Assembly (NCBI GenBank): GCA_036227345.1
Contig: CP109468.1
Coordinates: 806,001-870,000, forward strand
DNA: 64,000 bases
DNA from: Streptomyces sp. NBC_01463
GTDB lineage: Bacteria > Actinomycetota > Actinomycetes > Streptomycetales > Streptomycetaceae
Direction of reading: 5' to 3'
In this document: positions 1 to 8,870 of the stretch, one piece after another
Layout: the number at the start of each line of letters is the position of its first letter
How positions within the stretch are numbered: position 1 is the first letter of the stretch
The notes under the pieces: model-generated
The model's input: only the letters and a program-made list of their open reading frames with translations
Databases searched by the model: none
What the model was told of the DNA's origin: nothing
Made by a program: the position numbers and the translations under genes

Positions 1-1
1 C

Positions 2-243
2 AGCACCGGCCCTCTCATGCCTCACCGCCGCACGCCGGGCGAAGAGCTGGCGGGCTGGAAGCGCGAGCACAATCGCTCGCATGAAGAGGCCCGGGCTCCG
101 GGCCCACGTCGAGCACGTCTTCGCCCGCGTAAAGACCTGGAAGATCCTCAGCGACTGCCGCCTCAAGGGCGACGGCGTCCGACACGCCATGCTCGGCATC
201 GCCCGACTGCGTAACCTCGCTCTCACGCCCCCCGGGAGGGAGC
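2..243 (+). pseudogene. IS5-type transposase, frameshifted C-terminal remnant
   Basis: Two overlapping frames together give the usual C-terminus of an actinobacterial IS5-type DDE transposase. One frame (from about 17) reads ...GEELAGWKREHNRSH; the other (from about 81) continues HVEHVFARVKTWKIL...GDGVRHAMLGIARLRNLAL. The switch between frames near 80-100 is a frameshift, and the N-terminus lies beyond the window edge, so this is a dead copy. No terminal inverted repeat was identified. Family assignment is from recalled motifs of these transposases. Confidence 0.7.
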
Positions 244-274
244 TCAAGCTCCCCCTCGCAATCCCGGAGGAGAA

Positions 275-706
275 TCAGGCAAGGCAGAACTCATTGCCCT
301 CGATGTCCTGCATCGTGATGCAGGACTCGTTGACGCCATCGGCGCGCTGCGTCAGCACGTGTTTTGCGCCGAGCGCCATCAGCCGTGCGCATTCAGTCTC
401 GAGTGTGGCCAGGCGCTCGTCACCCACGAGCCCTGTGCCGACCCGCACATCAAGATGCACCCGGTTCTTGACGACCTTGCCTTCGGGAACCCGCTGGAAA
501 AGCACGCGCGGGCCCACACCTGAGGGATCAGCGCACGCGAAGTAGACCTCGTCCTCAGGCGGCAGCGAGTGGTGGTACTCCTCCCACGTGGCAAATCCGT
601 CCGGGACTGTCGGTACGACGTATCCCAGCACCTCGCACCAGAAAGCGGCGAGGCGCGCAGGTTCCGCGCAGTCGAAGGTCACTTGGAGCTGCTTGATCGT
701 GGACAT
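275..706 (-). CDS. VOC-family (glyoxalase/bleomycin-resistance fold) protein
   Basis: A 143-residue protein from an ATG at 706. The N-terminal stretch (QVTFDCAEPARLAAFWCEVLGY) and the C-terminal QDIEGNEFCLA are the two classic ends of the small VOC/glyoxalase-like family seen in many Streptomyces, with HLDV near residue 84 and E138 in the usual metal or substrate positions. The substrate cannot be read from sequence. It is transcribed away from the TetR gene at 993, with 286 bp between them holding TetR-type palindromes, so it may be under that repressor. An in-frame upstream extension exists but has no ribosome site and does not look like protein. Confidence 0.8.
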   Translation of the reverse strand: MSTIKQLQVTFDCAEPARLAAFWCEVLGYVVPTVPDGFATWEEYHHSLPPEDEVYFACADPSGVGPRVLFQRVPEGKVVKNRVHLDVRVGTGLVGDERLATLETECARLMALGAKHVLTQRADGVNESCITMQDIEGNEFCLA

Positions 707-904
707 CGGCGCACGATAACAGGGGTCCTGGTCATCTCCCCGGGCGGGTGAATCCACACGTTGCCAGGTGGACGGCCTCTGCCGCCCGCTAAGGACGCCC
801 ACGGCCTCTCGCCCAAAGGACCCGACCCCTGGCAGGCGATGGTGCGGGGCCGCATCTGATGATGCCCCCTCGTCAGCAGGGGTGATAGACGCACCGTCCT
901 CGAT

Positions 905-974
905 TTGGTGCAACGCGCCAATGCGCGGCACTACGTCATTTGGTACGTCGCTCCAACTTGGTACGCCGCACCAA
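905..974. promoter_or_regulatory. Array of three 17-bp TetR-type operator palindromes
   Basis: Three related 17-mers lie just ahead of the TetR start at 993: TTGGTGCAACGCGCCAA (905-921), TTGGTACGTCGCTCCAA (940-956) and TTGGTACGCCGCACCAA (958-974). The last is a perfect palindrome around C966; the others have a few mismatches. Sites two and three are 18 bp apart, so two dimers could sit side by side. The position in the divergent 707-992 gap suggests autorepression by the TetR protein and possibly control of the VOC gene. Confidence 0.6.
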
Positions 975-992
975 ATGTGGCAGCATGGAGAC

Positions 993-1691
993 ATGACAAC
1001 GCGAGCACGCCGCACCGAGCGGCGTAATCAGGTGCTCACCAGGGAGCAGATCATCGAGGCCGCGATCGCGCTGCTCGATGCGGGCGGGGAGCGCGCGCTG
1101 ACCGTCCGGGCTCTCAGCGAGCGGCTGTCCACCGGCTCCGGGGCGATCGCCTATCACGTGGGCAAACGGGACGAGTTGCTGGACGCGGCGATGGAATCGC
1201 TCGTCATGGCCGCTCTGACCGCCACGCCCGCCGGGACGGGCACTTCCCCGCAGGAGGAGATTCGCGGTGTGGCGCTGGCTCTGTTCGACGCGATCGCCGC
1301 GCACGAGTGGCTCGCCACGCGGCTGACACTGCAGATCGTGCGCAACCCGACGGGCCCGGTCACCTTGGGGATCTTCGAGCGGATCGGCGGTCAGGTGAGC
1401 GCGCTCGGCGTGCCAGAGGATCGTTGGTTCGTCGCGGCCTCCACGCTCGTGCACTACATCCTCGGCGCGATCAGCCAGAACGCGCACATCGAGGGCGACA
1501 CGTCGGACCTCGACGCCGACGTGGACCGCGCGGACTTCTTCGGCGCGACGTCGTCGGCCTGGCAGGAACTCCCGGCCGCTCACTACCCGTTCCTGAACGC
1601 CGTCGCCGGCCAGATACGAGAACACGACGACCGCGAGCAGTTCCTCACCGGTATCGCCGTCGTCCTCGATGGCCTGACCCGGCTGCGCTGA
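993..1691 (+). CDS. TetR-family transcriptional repressor
   Basis: A 232-residue regulator. Residues about 15-60 form the TetR helix-turn-helix (LTREQIIEAAIALLDAGG, then ALSERLSTGSGAIAYHVGKRDEL); the rest is the helical ligand domain of the TetR_C tetracycline-repressor-like type. The ATG at 993 follows the palindrome array directly and gives the standard N-terminus. The FAD monooxygenase starts 61 bp downstream on the same strand, so the pair probably forms a regulator/enzyme operon in which the monooxygenase substrate may be the inducer (inference). A broken paralogue is at 20764-21330. Confidence 0.85.
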   Translation: MTTRARRTERRNQVLTREQIIEAAIALLDAGGERALTVRALSERLSTGSGAIAYHVGKRDELLDAAMESLVMAALTATPAGTGTSPQEEIRGVALALFDAIAAHEWLATRLTLQIVRNPTGPVTLGIFERIGGQVSALGVPEDRWFVAASTLVHYILGAISQNAHIEGDTSDLDADVDRADFFGATSSAWQELPAAHYPFLNAVAGQIREHDDREQFLTGIAVVLDGLTRLR

Positions 1692-1731
1692 CCGGCCGCA
1701 CGGCGCCCGCCGATCTCCTCTTCACCACTTT

Positions 1732-1745
1732 TTACCGGTAAGGAG
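1732..1745 (+). promoter_or_regulatory. Palindrome overlapping the ribosome site of the monooxygenase gene
   Basis: TTACCGGTAA (1732-1741) is a perfect 10-bp palindrome that runs into the AAGGAG ribosome site (1740-1745), 7 nt before the ATG at 1753. It may be chance or a secondary operator; only the ribosome site is secure. Confidence 0.4.
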
Positions 1746-1752
1746 CTTTTCC

Positions 1753-3267
1753 ATGCATGACGTCATCGTTGCGGGCGCCGGCCCGGTCGGCCTGTTCGTG
1801 GCAGGGGAGCTGGCCTTGGCCGGCTGCTCCGTTCTGGTCCTCGAACAGGACCCGGACGCCCGTCCGTCGCTGAAGGCGCTTCCGCTCGGACTGCGCGGAC
1901 TCAATGCCGGATCGGTCGAGACGTTCTACCGACGCGGGCTGCTGGACGCGATGGCGAAGGCTTCCGGCGTCCCGGTGGAACGGGTCGGCGCGAGCTCCGA
2001 TGTAGTCGACGTTCCCGATCCCCGCGAGTTGAGCCACTTCGCCGGCATGCCCCTCAGTGCGGCCGACGTCGAGACCGCGGCCCTCGCCTACCGCCTGCCC
2101 AGTCCGGCCATGGAAGGCTTCATGACGAGCCTGGAAGCGGTCACCGAGGTGCTGGCCGAGCAGGCTCTCTCACTCGGCGTGGAGATCGTCCGGGGCGCCG
2201 CAGTCACCGCGGTGAGCCAGGACGACGACGAGTTGGCCGTCACGGCGGGCGGACAGCACTATCCCGCGCGCTGGCTGGTGGGATGCGACGGTGGGCGCAG
2301 CACGGTGCGGCGCCTGGCCGGCTTCGACTTCGTCGGGACCGAGCCGCTGTTCACCGGTTACGTCGCCCAGGTGACCTTCGCCGACCCTGACCAGCTGCCG
2401 CTCGGGTTCAACCTCACCGACAACGGCATGTATCTGCGTACGCCGCTGGAAGGCCACCTGGGCATGATGGACTTCGACGGCGGCACCTTCGACCGCTCCA
2501 AGCCGCTGACCCGCGACCATCTGCAGTCCGTGCTGCGCCGCATCTCCGGCACGAACGTCATACTGGACGAGGTCCACCTGGCCTCCAGCTTCACCGACCG
2601 CGCCATGCAGACGACGGCCTACCGAATAGGCCGCGTGCTGCTCGCCGGCGACGCCGCGCACATCCACTCGCCGCTGGGCGGCCAGGGCCTGAACCTGGGC
2701 ATCGGCGACGCGATGAACCTCGGCTGGAAGCTCGCCGCCACCATCCGCGGCATCGCTCCCGACTGGCTGCTCGACACCTACACCCACGAGCGCCACCCCG
2801 TCGGCGCCGGCATTCTCGACTGGTCACGCGCGCAGGTGGCGACCATGAAGCCGGGCCCCGCCGCCCCCGCCCTGCGTGCCCTGGTCCACGACCTCATGCG
2901 CACCCCGGACGGTACGACCCTGGTGTACCGCCGCACCTCGGGCTTGTTCCACCACTACGACCTGGGCAGCGGGCACCCGCTCGCCGGCCGCAGCGCCCCG
3001 GACTTCTGCTTCGAGGACGGCACCCGCCTCGGTGATCTGCTGCACCAGGGCCAGGGCGTTCTGCTCGACTTCACCGCCGACCACGAACTCAAGGAGGCGG
3101 CCCAGGCGTGGCGGGGCCGCCTCCACTATGCCGCCGGTCCGGCGCGCAACCGCCTCGGCCTGACGGCCGTACTCGTCCGGCCGGATGGAGTCGTCGCATG
3201 GGCCGGGGACGACCGTGACACCTTCGAGCAGGCCGCCGCCCAGTGGTTTGCTGCACCGGCGAACTGA
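1753..3267 (+). CDS. FAD-dependent monooxygenase (aromatic hydroxylase / Rox-like)
   Basis: A 504-residue class A flavoprotein monooxygenase of the PF01494 type. The dinucleotide fold GAGPVG is at residues 8-13, the DG box (VGCDGGRSTVRR) near 175, and the second FAD motif GDAAHIHSPLGGQGLNLGIGD near 300. The C-terminal 110 residues are the thioredoxin-like extension typical of polyketide, phenol and rifampicin hydroxylases. It should use NAD(P)H and O2 to hydroxylate an aromatic substrate in the cytosol. It follows the TetR gene at 993 and has a good ribosome site. A role in antibiotic inactivation or tailoring is possible but not shown by the sequence. Confidence 0.85.
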   Translation: MHDVIVAGAGPVGLFVAGELALAGCSVLVLEQDPDARPSLKALPLGLRGLNAGSVETFYRRGLLDAMAKASGVPVERVGASSDVVDVPDPRELSHFAGMPLSAADVETAALAYRLPSPAMEGFMTSLEAVTEVLAEQALSLGVEIVRGAAVTAVSQDDDELAVTAGGQHYPARWLVGCDGGRSTVRRLAGFDFVGTEPLFTGYVAQVTFADPDQLPLGFNLTDNGMYLRTPLEGHLGMMDFDGGTFDRSKPLTRDHLQSVLRRISGTNVILDEVHLASSFTDRAMQTTAYRIGRVLLAGDAAHIHSPLGGQGLNLGIGDAMNLGWKLAATIRGIAPDWLLDTYTHERHPVGAGILDWSRAQVATMKPGPAAPALRALVHDLMRTPDGTTLVYRRTSGLFHHYDLGSGHPLAGRSAPDFCFEDGTRLGDLLHQGQGVLLDFTADHELKEAAQAWRGRLHYAAGPARNRLGLTAVLVRPDGVVAWAGDDRDTFEQAAAQWFAAPAN

Positions 3268-3534
3268 GCACCGCCCCCGTATCGGCAGAAGGTTCGGTGG
3301 ATACCGACCGTGGGCGATAGAAGCCGCGAACCGGATCGACTACCACTCGATCGGCGCACGCCAACGGAATCGGGCGGACTCCTGCTTCGCCGTGGCCATT
3401 CCGAGCCGTGCCGACGCCGGCCGACTGCACACCGCCGTCACCTGCAGGCCCATCACTGAACTGATCTACCACAGCTCAGTGATCAGCCGTTCCCCCTGCT
3501 GGTGTTCGGGGTGTGCACGGTCCAGGTTGTGGGG

Positions 3535-4596
3535 TTACTGGCTGCTGCCACCGAAGGCGGCAGCACCTTCCTGCCCTATGATCTGATTCTCCGTCACATA
3601 TCCGCGGAGCTCGGCCTCGTAGGCAGCGAACGCGGCGGCGTAGTCGCCTTCGGTCGCGGCCAGGTGACGGGCCAGGGTACGGGCCCCGATCAGGGCTTGT
3701 GAGGTGCCCATCCCGGCGGTCGGTGCGGCGCAGTATCCGGCGTCACCCACGAGGACGATCCGGCCCGTCGACCAGGCGCCCAGGTGGACCTGGGCGGAGG
3801 AGGAGAAGTAGAAGTCGTCGGCGGCTGTCATCGCCTTCAGTAGTTCGGGTACGACCCAGCCGGCACCGCCGAACGCCTCCCGCAGCGCGTGCTCCTGTTC
3901 GCTCCGCGACCGGCGGTCCAGGACAGGTGCGTCGGTTGCGAACGACAGGCTGACCGACATCCGGCCGGGATCGGCGGCGCTGACGGCGTAGACCGCGGTG
4001 CTGTCGCCACTTTGCAGCACCCCCCTGTGATCGAGTCCGAGAATGTTGTCGGCCGTGAACCCGACGCCCGACATGCCCAGGTGGCGCAAGGCCTGATCAT
4101 GCGGGCCAAAGGCCAGTTGGCGCACCTTGGAGAAGAGCCCGTCCGCGCCGACCACCAAGTCGAAGGACCGGGGCTCGCCGTGTTCGAACGCGACCGCGAC
4201 ACCGTCGTCGTACTGGGTGAGCGAGGTGACGGAGTCGCCGAAGACGTAAGTGAGCTCCGACTCGGTCAGACGGTGCAGGATCCTCGTCAACTCCGGCTTG
4301 GGCACCTCCAGTTCCCCGGCGAACATCTCGGCAGGGAGCCGGCCGATCTCCACTCCGTCCGCGTCGACGAGTGTGGTGCCGCGCATCGCGGTGTCGAGGC
4401 TGCGGACCTCGTCCAGCACACCGAGTTCGTCCAGGACGTCGAAGGCGCCGCCGCGGAAGTCGACGGCGTAGCCGCTTCTGCGAAGGCCGGAAGCGCGTTC
4501 GACGACGGTGACCTGGTAGCCGTCAGCGTGGAGGAAGTGTCCGAGGGCGGCACCCGCCACACCGGCACCTGAGATGAGGACCGTCTTCTTTGTCAT
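3535..4596 (-). CDS. FAD-dependent monooxygenase (TetX-like group)
   Basis: A 353-residue FAD monooxygenase starting MTKKTVLISGAGVAGAAL. It has the Rossmann glycine motif near residues 9-16, VVGADGLFSKVRQ in the middle, and VGDAGYCAAPTAGMG near 283 contacting the flavin. Length and the absence of a thioredoxin-like tail place it with short flavin hydroxylases such as TetX relatives. It is divergent from the TetR gene at 4679 with a 12-bp inverted repeat between them, so repression by that TetR is likely. A 75-bp copy of its 3' part (about 3708-3782) recurs at 15870-15947. Confidence 0.85.
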   Translation of the reverse strand: MTKKTVLISGAGVAGAALGHFLHADGYQVTVVERASGLRRSGYAVDFRGGAFDVLDELGVLDEVRSLDTAMRGTTLVDADGVEIGRLPAEMFAGELEVPKPELTRILHRLTESELTYVFGDSVTSLTQYDDGVAVAFEHGEPRSFDLVVGADGLFSKVRQLAFGPHDQALRHLGMSGVGFTADNILGLDHRGVLQSGDSTAVYAVSAADPGRMSVSLSFATDAPVLDRRSRSEQEHALREAFGGAGWVVPELLKAMTAADDFYFSSSAQVHLGAWSTGRIVLVGDAGYCAAPTAGMGTSQALIGARTLARHLAATEGDYAAAFAAYEAELRGYVTENQIIGQEGAAAFGGSSQ

Positions 4597-4616
4597 GACT
4601 GGGACCGTACGCCGTA

Positions 4617-4658
4617 TTGACCAAATGGTCTAGTCGTTCGTCTAATCCATTTGGTCAA
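4617..4658. promoter_or_regulatory. TetR operator: 12-bp perfect inverted repeat in a divergent promoter
   Basis: TTGACCAAATGG (4617-4628) and CCATTTGGTCAA (4647-4658) are exact reverse complements separated by 18 bp. The left arm extends to GACCAAATGGTC, itself a near-palindrome. The element fills the 82-bp gap between the divergent monooxygenase and TetR genes, the classic place for a TetR dimer or dimer pair to shut off both. Confidence 0.7.
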
Positions 4659-4678
4659 GGCGGTGCTACGCTTGGGCG

Positions 4679-5182
4679 ATGGGAAACAAACAGGACCTGC
4701 TCGATGGCGCCAAACAGTGCCTGATCGAGCGCGGCTGGGCACGAACCACAGTCCGTGACATCGCCGCCGCCGCCGGCGTAAGCCACGCGGCCATCGGCTA
4801 CCACTTCGGCTCACGCGAAGCACTGCTCACGCAAGCCCTGGTGGAGGCGGTCGACGAACTCGACGCAACCCTGGCCACCAACCCGGGCACGCCCGACCCG
4901 CAGGAACGCTGGCAGGCCCTGATCGACAGCTTCACCACCCACCGGGCACTCTGGGTCGCCCAATTGGAAGCCGTCGTCCAGGCCGAACGCTCCCCGACAG
5001 TGCGCGAGCACCTCGCAGAGGGCCAACGACGGGCACGCGACGGCCTCGGCGGATCAGTCCCCCTCGCACTCCTCGGCGGCCTCATGCTTCAGTGGCTGGT
5101 CGACCCCGACCATGCCCCCACCGGCGCACAAGTCATCGCCGGCCTCCGCGACCTCACCCCGCCCCCACTCGGTGACGCGTGA
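4679..5182 (+). CDS. TetR-family transcriptional regulator
   Basis: A 167-residue regulator with a textbook TetR N-terminus (KQDLLDGAKQCLIERGWARTTVRDIAAAAGVSHAAIGYHFGSREAL, residues 4-48). The ligand domain is short, and the protein is some 20-30 residues shorter than most of the family. It is divergent from the FAD monooxygenase at 3535-4596 over a shared inverted repeat, so it most likely represses that gene and itself. No convincing ribosome site precedes the ATG, so the message may be nearly leaderless. Confidence 0.85.
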   Translation: MGNKQDLLDGAKQCLIERGWARTTVRDIAAAAGVSHAAIGYHFGSREALLTQALVEAVDELDATLATNPGTPDPQERWQALIDSFTTHRALWVAQLEAVVQAERSPTVREHLAEGQRRARDGLGGSVPLALLGGLMLQWLVDPDHAPTGAQVIAGLRDLTPPPLGDA

Positions 5183-5400
5183 GCCACACGCCGCACACCG
5201 CCGGCAAACACCGCAAGCCTCACCCAAAGGCTGTTGCAGGACACCCGAGATGGGGCATTCCTCTTGTATGGGTGGAGTGTTGCGACTGAACCATTGGGAG
5301 TGGAATTTCCCCGGCCGACGGATGGACCGGTTCGAGAAGCTGGTGAAGGCCGTACGAGAGCGGGAGGAACGGCCCCGGTGGCGGTCGCCCGCAGTGCCCA

Positions 5401-5740
5401 CCGCTGGCAGACCGGGCCCTTCTGGTAGCCATGCACTACCGCACCGACCTCAGCTTGCGGCAGCTCGCCCCGCACTTCGGAATTGCCCCGGCCACCGCCC
5501 GCCGGGCCATTCAGTGCCCGCAGCCACTCCTCGCGACCGAGCTGTCTTCGCAGCCCGTCGCGGATGTCGAACGGTTGCGGATCCTTGACGGAACCCGGGT
5601 ACAGGTCCACGACCGCACGGTCGCCGCACCCTCCAGTGACTGTCCTCAGCGAACGTGCAAGTCATGATCGATGCGGACAGCCCCCTGGTGATCGCCTCAC
5701 TCCCCCGGCCGGCCCCGTCCCAGCCCGTGGCGCAGGGCAG
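5401..5740 (+). pseudogene. IS5-type transposase, N-terminal remnant
   Basis: In one frame the DNA reads LADRALLVAMHYRTDLSLRQLAP...(about 5404-5470), then RLRILDGTRVQVHDRTVA (about 5575-5625), as in IS5-type transposases whose first catalytic Asp lies in a V-DGT motif. After a stop and frame change, VMIDADSPLVIASLPRP (about 5663-5710) matches the next conserved stretch. The C-terminal half is missing. Flanking 5183-5400 and 5741-6131 show no gene. Confidence 0.6.
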
Positions 5741-6131
5741 TCAGAGGGACGAGCTCTGCGTGAACGGCCGGGATTCCAGATCGGCACGCACCTTTGCGTC
5801 TTGACGGGCCGTGACCTGCTGGATCACAGGATCGCGAGAACGGCAGCGACAGTTCCGCCGGCGAACATTCCCGGAACCCCTCCTTGCCCTACGGGCCATC
5901 CCGCGCGAACTCACTGTCCTTGCGGTCACGCTCGGCCGCCCTCGGCCCGATCGTCACACACGCCCGATGACTTGGTCCAAGCGGCTAGGGTCTTTCGTTT
6001 GGATCAGGCTGGATCAGGGAGCGGGGTCCGGTGCGTGCAGCTGCAAGGCGGAGGAGGGAGTCACTGCGGAGCATTGGCGACTGACGACAACGCGGCAGAT
6101 GCGCGTGCCGGGGCCCGCGAGCCCGGCATGA

Positions 6132-6320
6132 TCCGAACGAGAGGCCCTAGATCCGGACCTCTACGCGTACCGCCTCGTCACATACGTCCACCGCCAGAAC
6201 CGTCCCGTCGGCAACCTACGGGAGCAACAGAACTTCCAGCCGGAGCAAGGCCTCTTCCATGACGTCGAACTGACCCCGCGGCGGCCGGCCTATCGGCTCC
6301 CTTGGAAGGTGCGGCGGTAG
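6132..6320 (+). pseudogene. Open segment of 62 codons, possible remnant of an unknown gene
   Basis: From just after a stop at 6129-6131 an open frame reads SEREALDPDLYAYRLVTYVH...NLREQQNF...GLFHDVEL and ends at a TAG at 6318-6320. The composition (Tyr, His, Gln, Asn rich) is unlike non-coding shadow frames in this GC-rich DNA, so it may be the C-terminal end of a lost gene. It has no start codon and overlaps the 3' end of the AraC-type gene by 31 bp. Not recognised. Confidence 0.25.
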
Positions 6321-7234
6321 ACAAGGGGGGCGACCCCGACGGACGCATGAAGGTGCTGTCGCAGCGATGTCGCCGTACCGAAACCCGCCTGACCGGCGAT
6401 CTCGTCCACCGAAAGGTCACTGGATTCGAGCAGGTGCCGGGCCCGGTCGACCCGTTGCTGGATCAGCCACCGGCCGGGGCTCATGCCGACCTCGTCGTGG
6501 AAACGGCGGGCGAAGGTGCGCTCGCTCATTCCGGCATGCGCGGCCAGTTCGGCCACAGTCAAAGGCTCGCGGAGGTGTTCGAGGGACCACTGCCGGGTGG
6601 CGGACGTCCCGTTCGCGGACGCCTCGGGCACCGGATGATCGATGTACTGGGCCTGCCCGCCGTCCCGCCACGGCGGCACCACGCAGAGGCGTGCCACCTC
6701 GTTGGCCACCTTGCTTCCGTGGTCCTTGCGTACGAGGTGCAGGCACACGTCCACGCCCGAGGCCGCTCCCGCGGAGGTCAGGATGTCGCCGTCGTCGACG
6801 TACAGGACGTCCGGATCCAGCGCCACTTCGGGGAACCATTCGCGGAAGACGGCTGCGAGGCGCCAGTGAGTGGTGGCCGGGCGGCCGCCCAGAAGCCCTG
6901 CGGCAGCCAGGACGAACGCACCGGTGCAGATGGACACGATGCGGGCACCCGGCCGCACGCACGCCAGGGCGGCGGAAACGGCCTCGGGGAGTTCCTTCGT
7001 AATGAGGGAGGGGTCGACCGGTGGAATCACCACGGTGTCCGCCGTGGAGAGGACCTGCGGCCCGTTGTCCACGGCGACCGAGAAGTCGGCGTTGCTCCGC
7101 ACCGGCCGTCCGTCGACCGTGCAGGTCAGAACCTCGTAGCGGCCGTGCGCCGCACCGAAGACGCGGCTCGGAATGCCCAACTCGAACGGATAGACCCCGT
7201 CCAGGGCCAGAACGACGACACGATGGGAACGCAT
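6290..7234 (-). CDS. GlxA-type AraC-family regulator with DJ-1/PfpI domain
   Basis: A 314-residue two-domain regulator. Residues about 5-170 are a DJ-1/PfpI-like domain with SICTGAFVLAAAGLL holding the nucleophile-elbow Cys near 103; residues about 215-312 are an AraC double helix-turn-helix (TVAELAAHAGMSERTFARRFHDEVG, then VDEIAGQAGFGTATSLRQHL). Proteins of this design in Streptomyces are one-component regulators. It is divergent from the oxidoreductase at 7305 across 70 bp, which suggests it controls that enzyme. Confidence 0.85.
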   Translation of the reverse strand: MRSHRVVVLALDGVYPFELGIPSRVFGAAHGRYEVLTCTVDGRPVRSNADFSVAVDNGPQVLSTADTVVIPPVDPSLITKELPEAVSAALACVRPGARIVSICTGAFVLAAAGLLGGRPATTHWRLAAVFREWFPEVALDPDVLYVDDGDILTSAGAASGVDVCLHLVRKDHGSKVANEVARLCVVPPWRDGGQAQYIDHPVPEASANGTSATRQWSLEHLREPLTVAELAAHAGMSERTFARRFHDEVGMSPGRWLIQQRVDRARHLLESSDLSVDEIAGQAGFGTATSLRQHLHASVGVAPLVYRRTFQGSR

Positions 7235-7270
7235 GGCAGAATCCTATCGGAAGATGGCAACCCTGCCATG
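7232..7270. promoter_or_regulatory. Inverted repeat between the AraC-type and oxidoreductase genes
   Basis: CATGGCAG (7232-7239) and CTGCCATG (7263-7270) are exact inverted copies 23 bp apart. The right half contains TGGCAACCCTGCCA (7255-7268), a 5-bp-arm palindrome. The first arm overlaps the start codon of the AraC-type gene, fitting autoregulation. Assignment as operator is inference. Confidence 0.35.
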
Positions 7271-7304
7271 GCCAAGGCGGGCCGCCTCCTGAAGACTGGA
7301 GTGC

Positions 7305-8291
7305 ATGAGCCCGAAGATCAGCGATGCAGCGGCGCCCTCCATGCGCGCCATCAGCCAGGACAAACACGGCGGTCCCGAGGTCCTCGGGGAAGCCCGCGTT
7401 CCCCGCCCGACCCCCGGGCCGAGCGAGATCCTCGTCTCCGTCCGTGCGGCCGGCCTCAACCCCACGGACTGGAAGCACCGGGCGGGCGGTCTGTTCGTCA
7501 ACAGGCTCCCGCTGATCCTCGGATGGGACGTCTCCGGCGTTGTGGAGGCGGTCGGCTTCGGCGTGACCCTCTTCGAACCGGGCGACGAGGTATTCGGCAT
7601 GCTCCCCTACCCCCACGGGGTCGGCTCGCATGCCGAATACGTGACAGGTCCCGCCCGCGCGTTCGTGCGCAAGCCCGCCGGCATCGACCACGTGCAGGCC
7701 GGAGCCCTCCCTCTCGCAGCGCTCACCGCCTACCAAGCGCTCGTCGACACCGCCGACGTCCAGCCCGGACAGCGTGTCCTCGTCCATGCGGCCGCCGGCG
7801 GGGTGGGCCACCTCGCCGTACAGATCGCCAAAGCCCGCGGAGCGTACGTGATCGGCACCGCCAGCGCCGCCAAGCACGACTTCCTGCGCGAACTCGGCGC
7901 GGACGAAACGATCGACTACCGCAGCGTGGACTTCACCGAGACCGTCAGCGACGTCGACGTCGTGCTGGACCCGCTCGCCGGGGAGACCCGCGCCCGCTCG
8001 CTCAACGTCCTGCGCCGCGGCGGCATCCTCGTCTCACTCCTGCCCGCGGCCGCACCGAAGGAAGAAGCAGGAGCAGCCGCCCTGCTCGGCGTCCGAGTCA
8101 AAACCCTCTTGGTCGAAGCCGACCACGCGGGCATGAAGGCAATCGCCGACCTCGCCCGGACCGGCCGGCTCCGCGCCCACATCGAGGCAACCTTCCCGCT
8201 TTCCGAGGCCCCCAAGGCACACACCCTGGGCGAGACAAACCGCACCAAAGGCAAAATCGTCCTGGTCCTCGAGGGCCACGACACACTGTGA
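7305..8291 (+). CDS. Zinc-free NADP-dependent alcohol dehydrogenase / quinone reductase (MDR family)
   Basis: A 328-residue medium-chain dehydrogenase/reductase. The GroES-like half opens MRAISQDKHGGPEVL (residues 13-27); the Rossmann motif HAAAGGVGHLAVQIAK is near 165, followed by GADETIDY and the C-terminal KGKIVLVLEG typical of quinone oxidoreductases. Zinc-ligand cysteines are absent, so it is likely an NADPH:quinone or enal reductase. The ATG at 7305 has a CTGGAG ribosome site; the ATG at 7341 is a shorter alternative. It is paired divergently with the GlxA-type regulator. Confidence 0.8.
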   Translation: MSPKISDAAAPSMRAISQDKHGGPEVLGEARVPRPTPGPSEILVSVRAAGLNPTDWKHRAGGLFVNRLPLILGWDVSGVVEAVGFGVTLFEPGDEVFGMLPYPHGVGSHAEYVTGPARAFVRKPAGIDHVQAGALPLAALTAYQALVDTADVQPGQRVLVHAAAGGVGHLAVQIAKARGAYVIGTASAAKHDFLRELGADETIDYRSVDFTETVSDVDVVLDPLAGETRARSLNVLRRGGILVSLLPAAAPKEEAGAAALLGVRVKTLLVEADHAGMKAIADLARTGRLRAHIEATFPLSEAPKAHTLGETNRTKGKIVLVLEGHDTL

Positions 8292-8870
8292 CCCGCTTTG
8301 CTCGCTGCACAGTTGGGACTCGTCCGGGCCATCAAGGTGCCGCCCGGTGTCGGGTTCCTCGGTATCCCCGAACTGTCCTGGCGGGCACTGGAGCCCGGCC
8401 CCCTCCAGGTTTTCGCCGACCGCACAGTGGTGGGCCAGGAATTCCGCGGGAGGGTTGAGCAGGTGCTTCCCATCGGCGTCCTCGTCGGCCTCGGGGGATG
8501 GGATCTTCGGGCTCGCACCCGTCCCTCATGCCGACTCCTCCGTGCTCTCCGCACGAGCAGAGGTGAGCCGGACTGGCTTTGTTCCCCTCTGGGGCCAGCA
8601 TCTGTCGACCGGTTGCGGAGTCAGTTGATGATCATCTGGCTCATGGATGTCGATGCGAAAGGACGGCACTGTCGTGGTCCCGCACGCGAGACGGCGAACC
8701 GCCCGTCAGTCACGCTGAGGGCGGCCGGTCCGAGTCCCTCACGTATGGCCAGTTGTGACACCACGCCGGTGATGTCATGCCTAGGTCGTAGAGGCCCTCC
8801 GTCGGCAGGGGGTGGGAGGTCGTTCTGTCTGTTGATGTCGCGGCGCCGCAGGCGATGCGAGGGTCAATGC
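8292..8870. other. 579-bp stretch without a supported gene
   Basis: Both strands hold only short open frames of the Arg/Pro/Ser-rich kind typical of shadow reading in GC-rich DNA. No transposase motif, tRNA or strong hairpin was seen. Confidence 0.5.

Noticed and set aside
6302-8458. Very long plus-strand open frame (718 codons) across the AraC-type and oxidoreductase genes
   Set aside because: It is antisense to the AraC-type gene and out of frame with the oxidoreductase, is Arg/Pro/Gly-rich, and matches no family. It is a GC-rich shadow.
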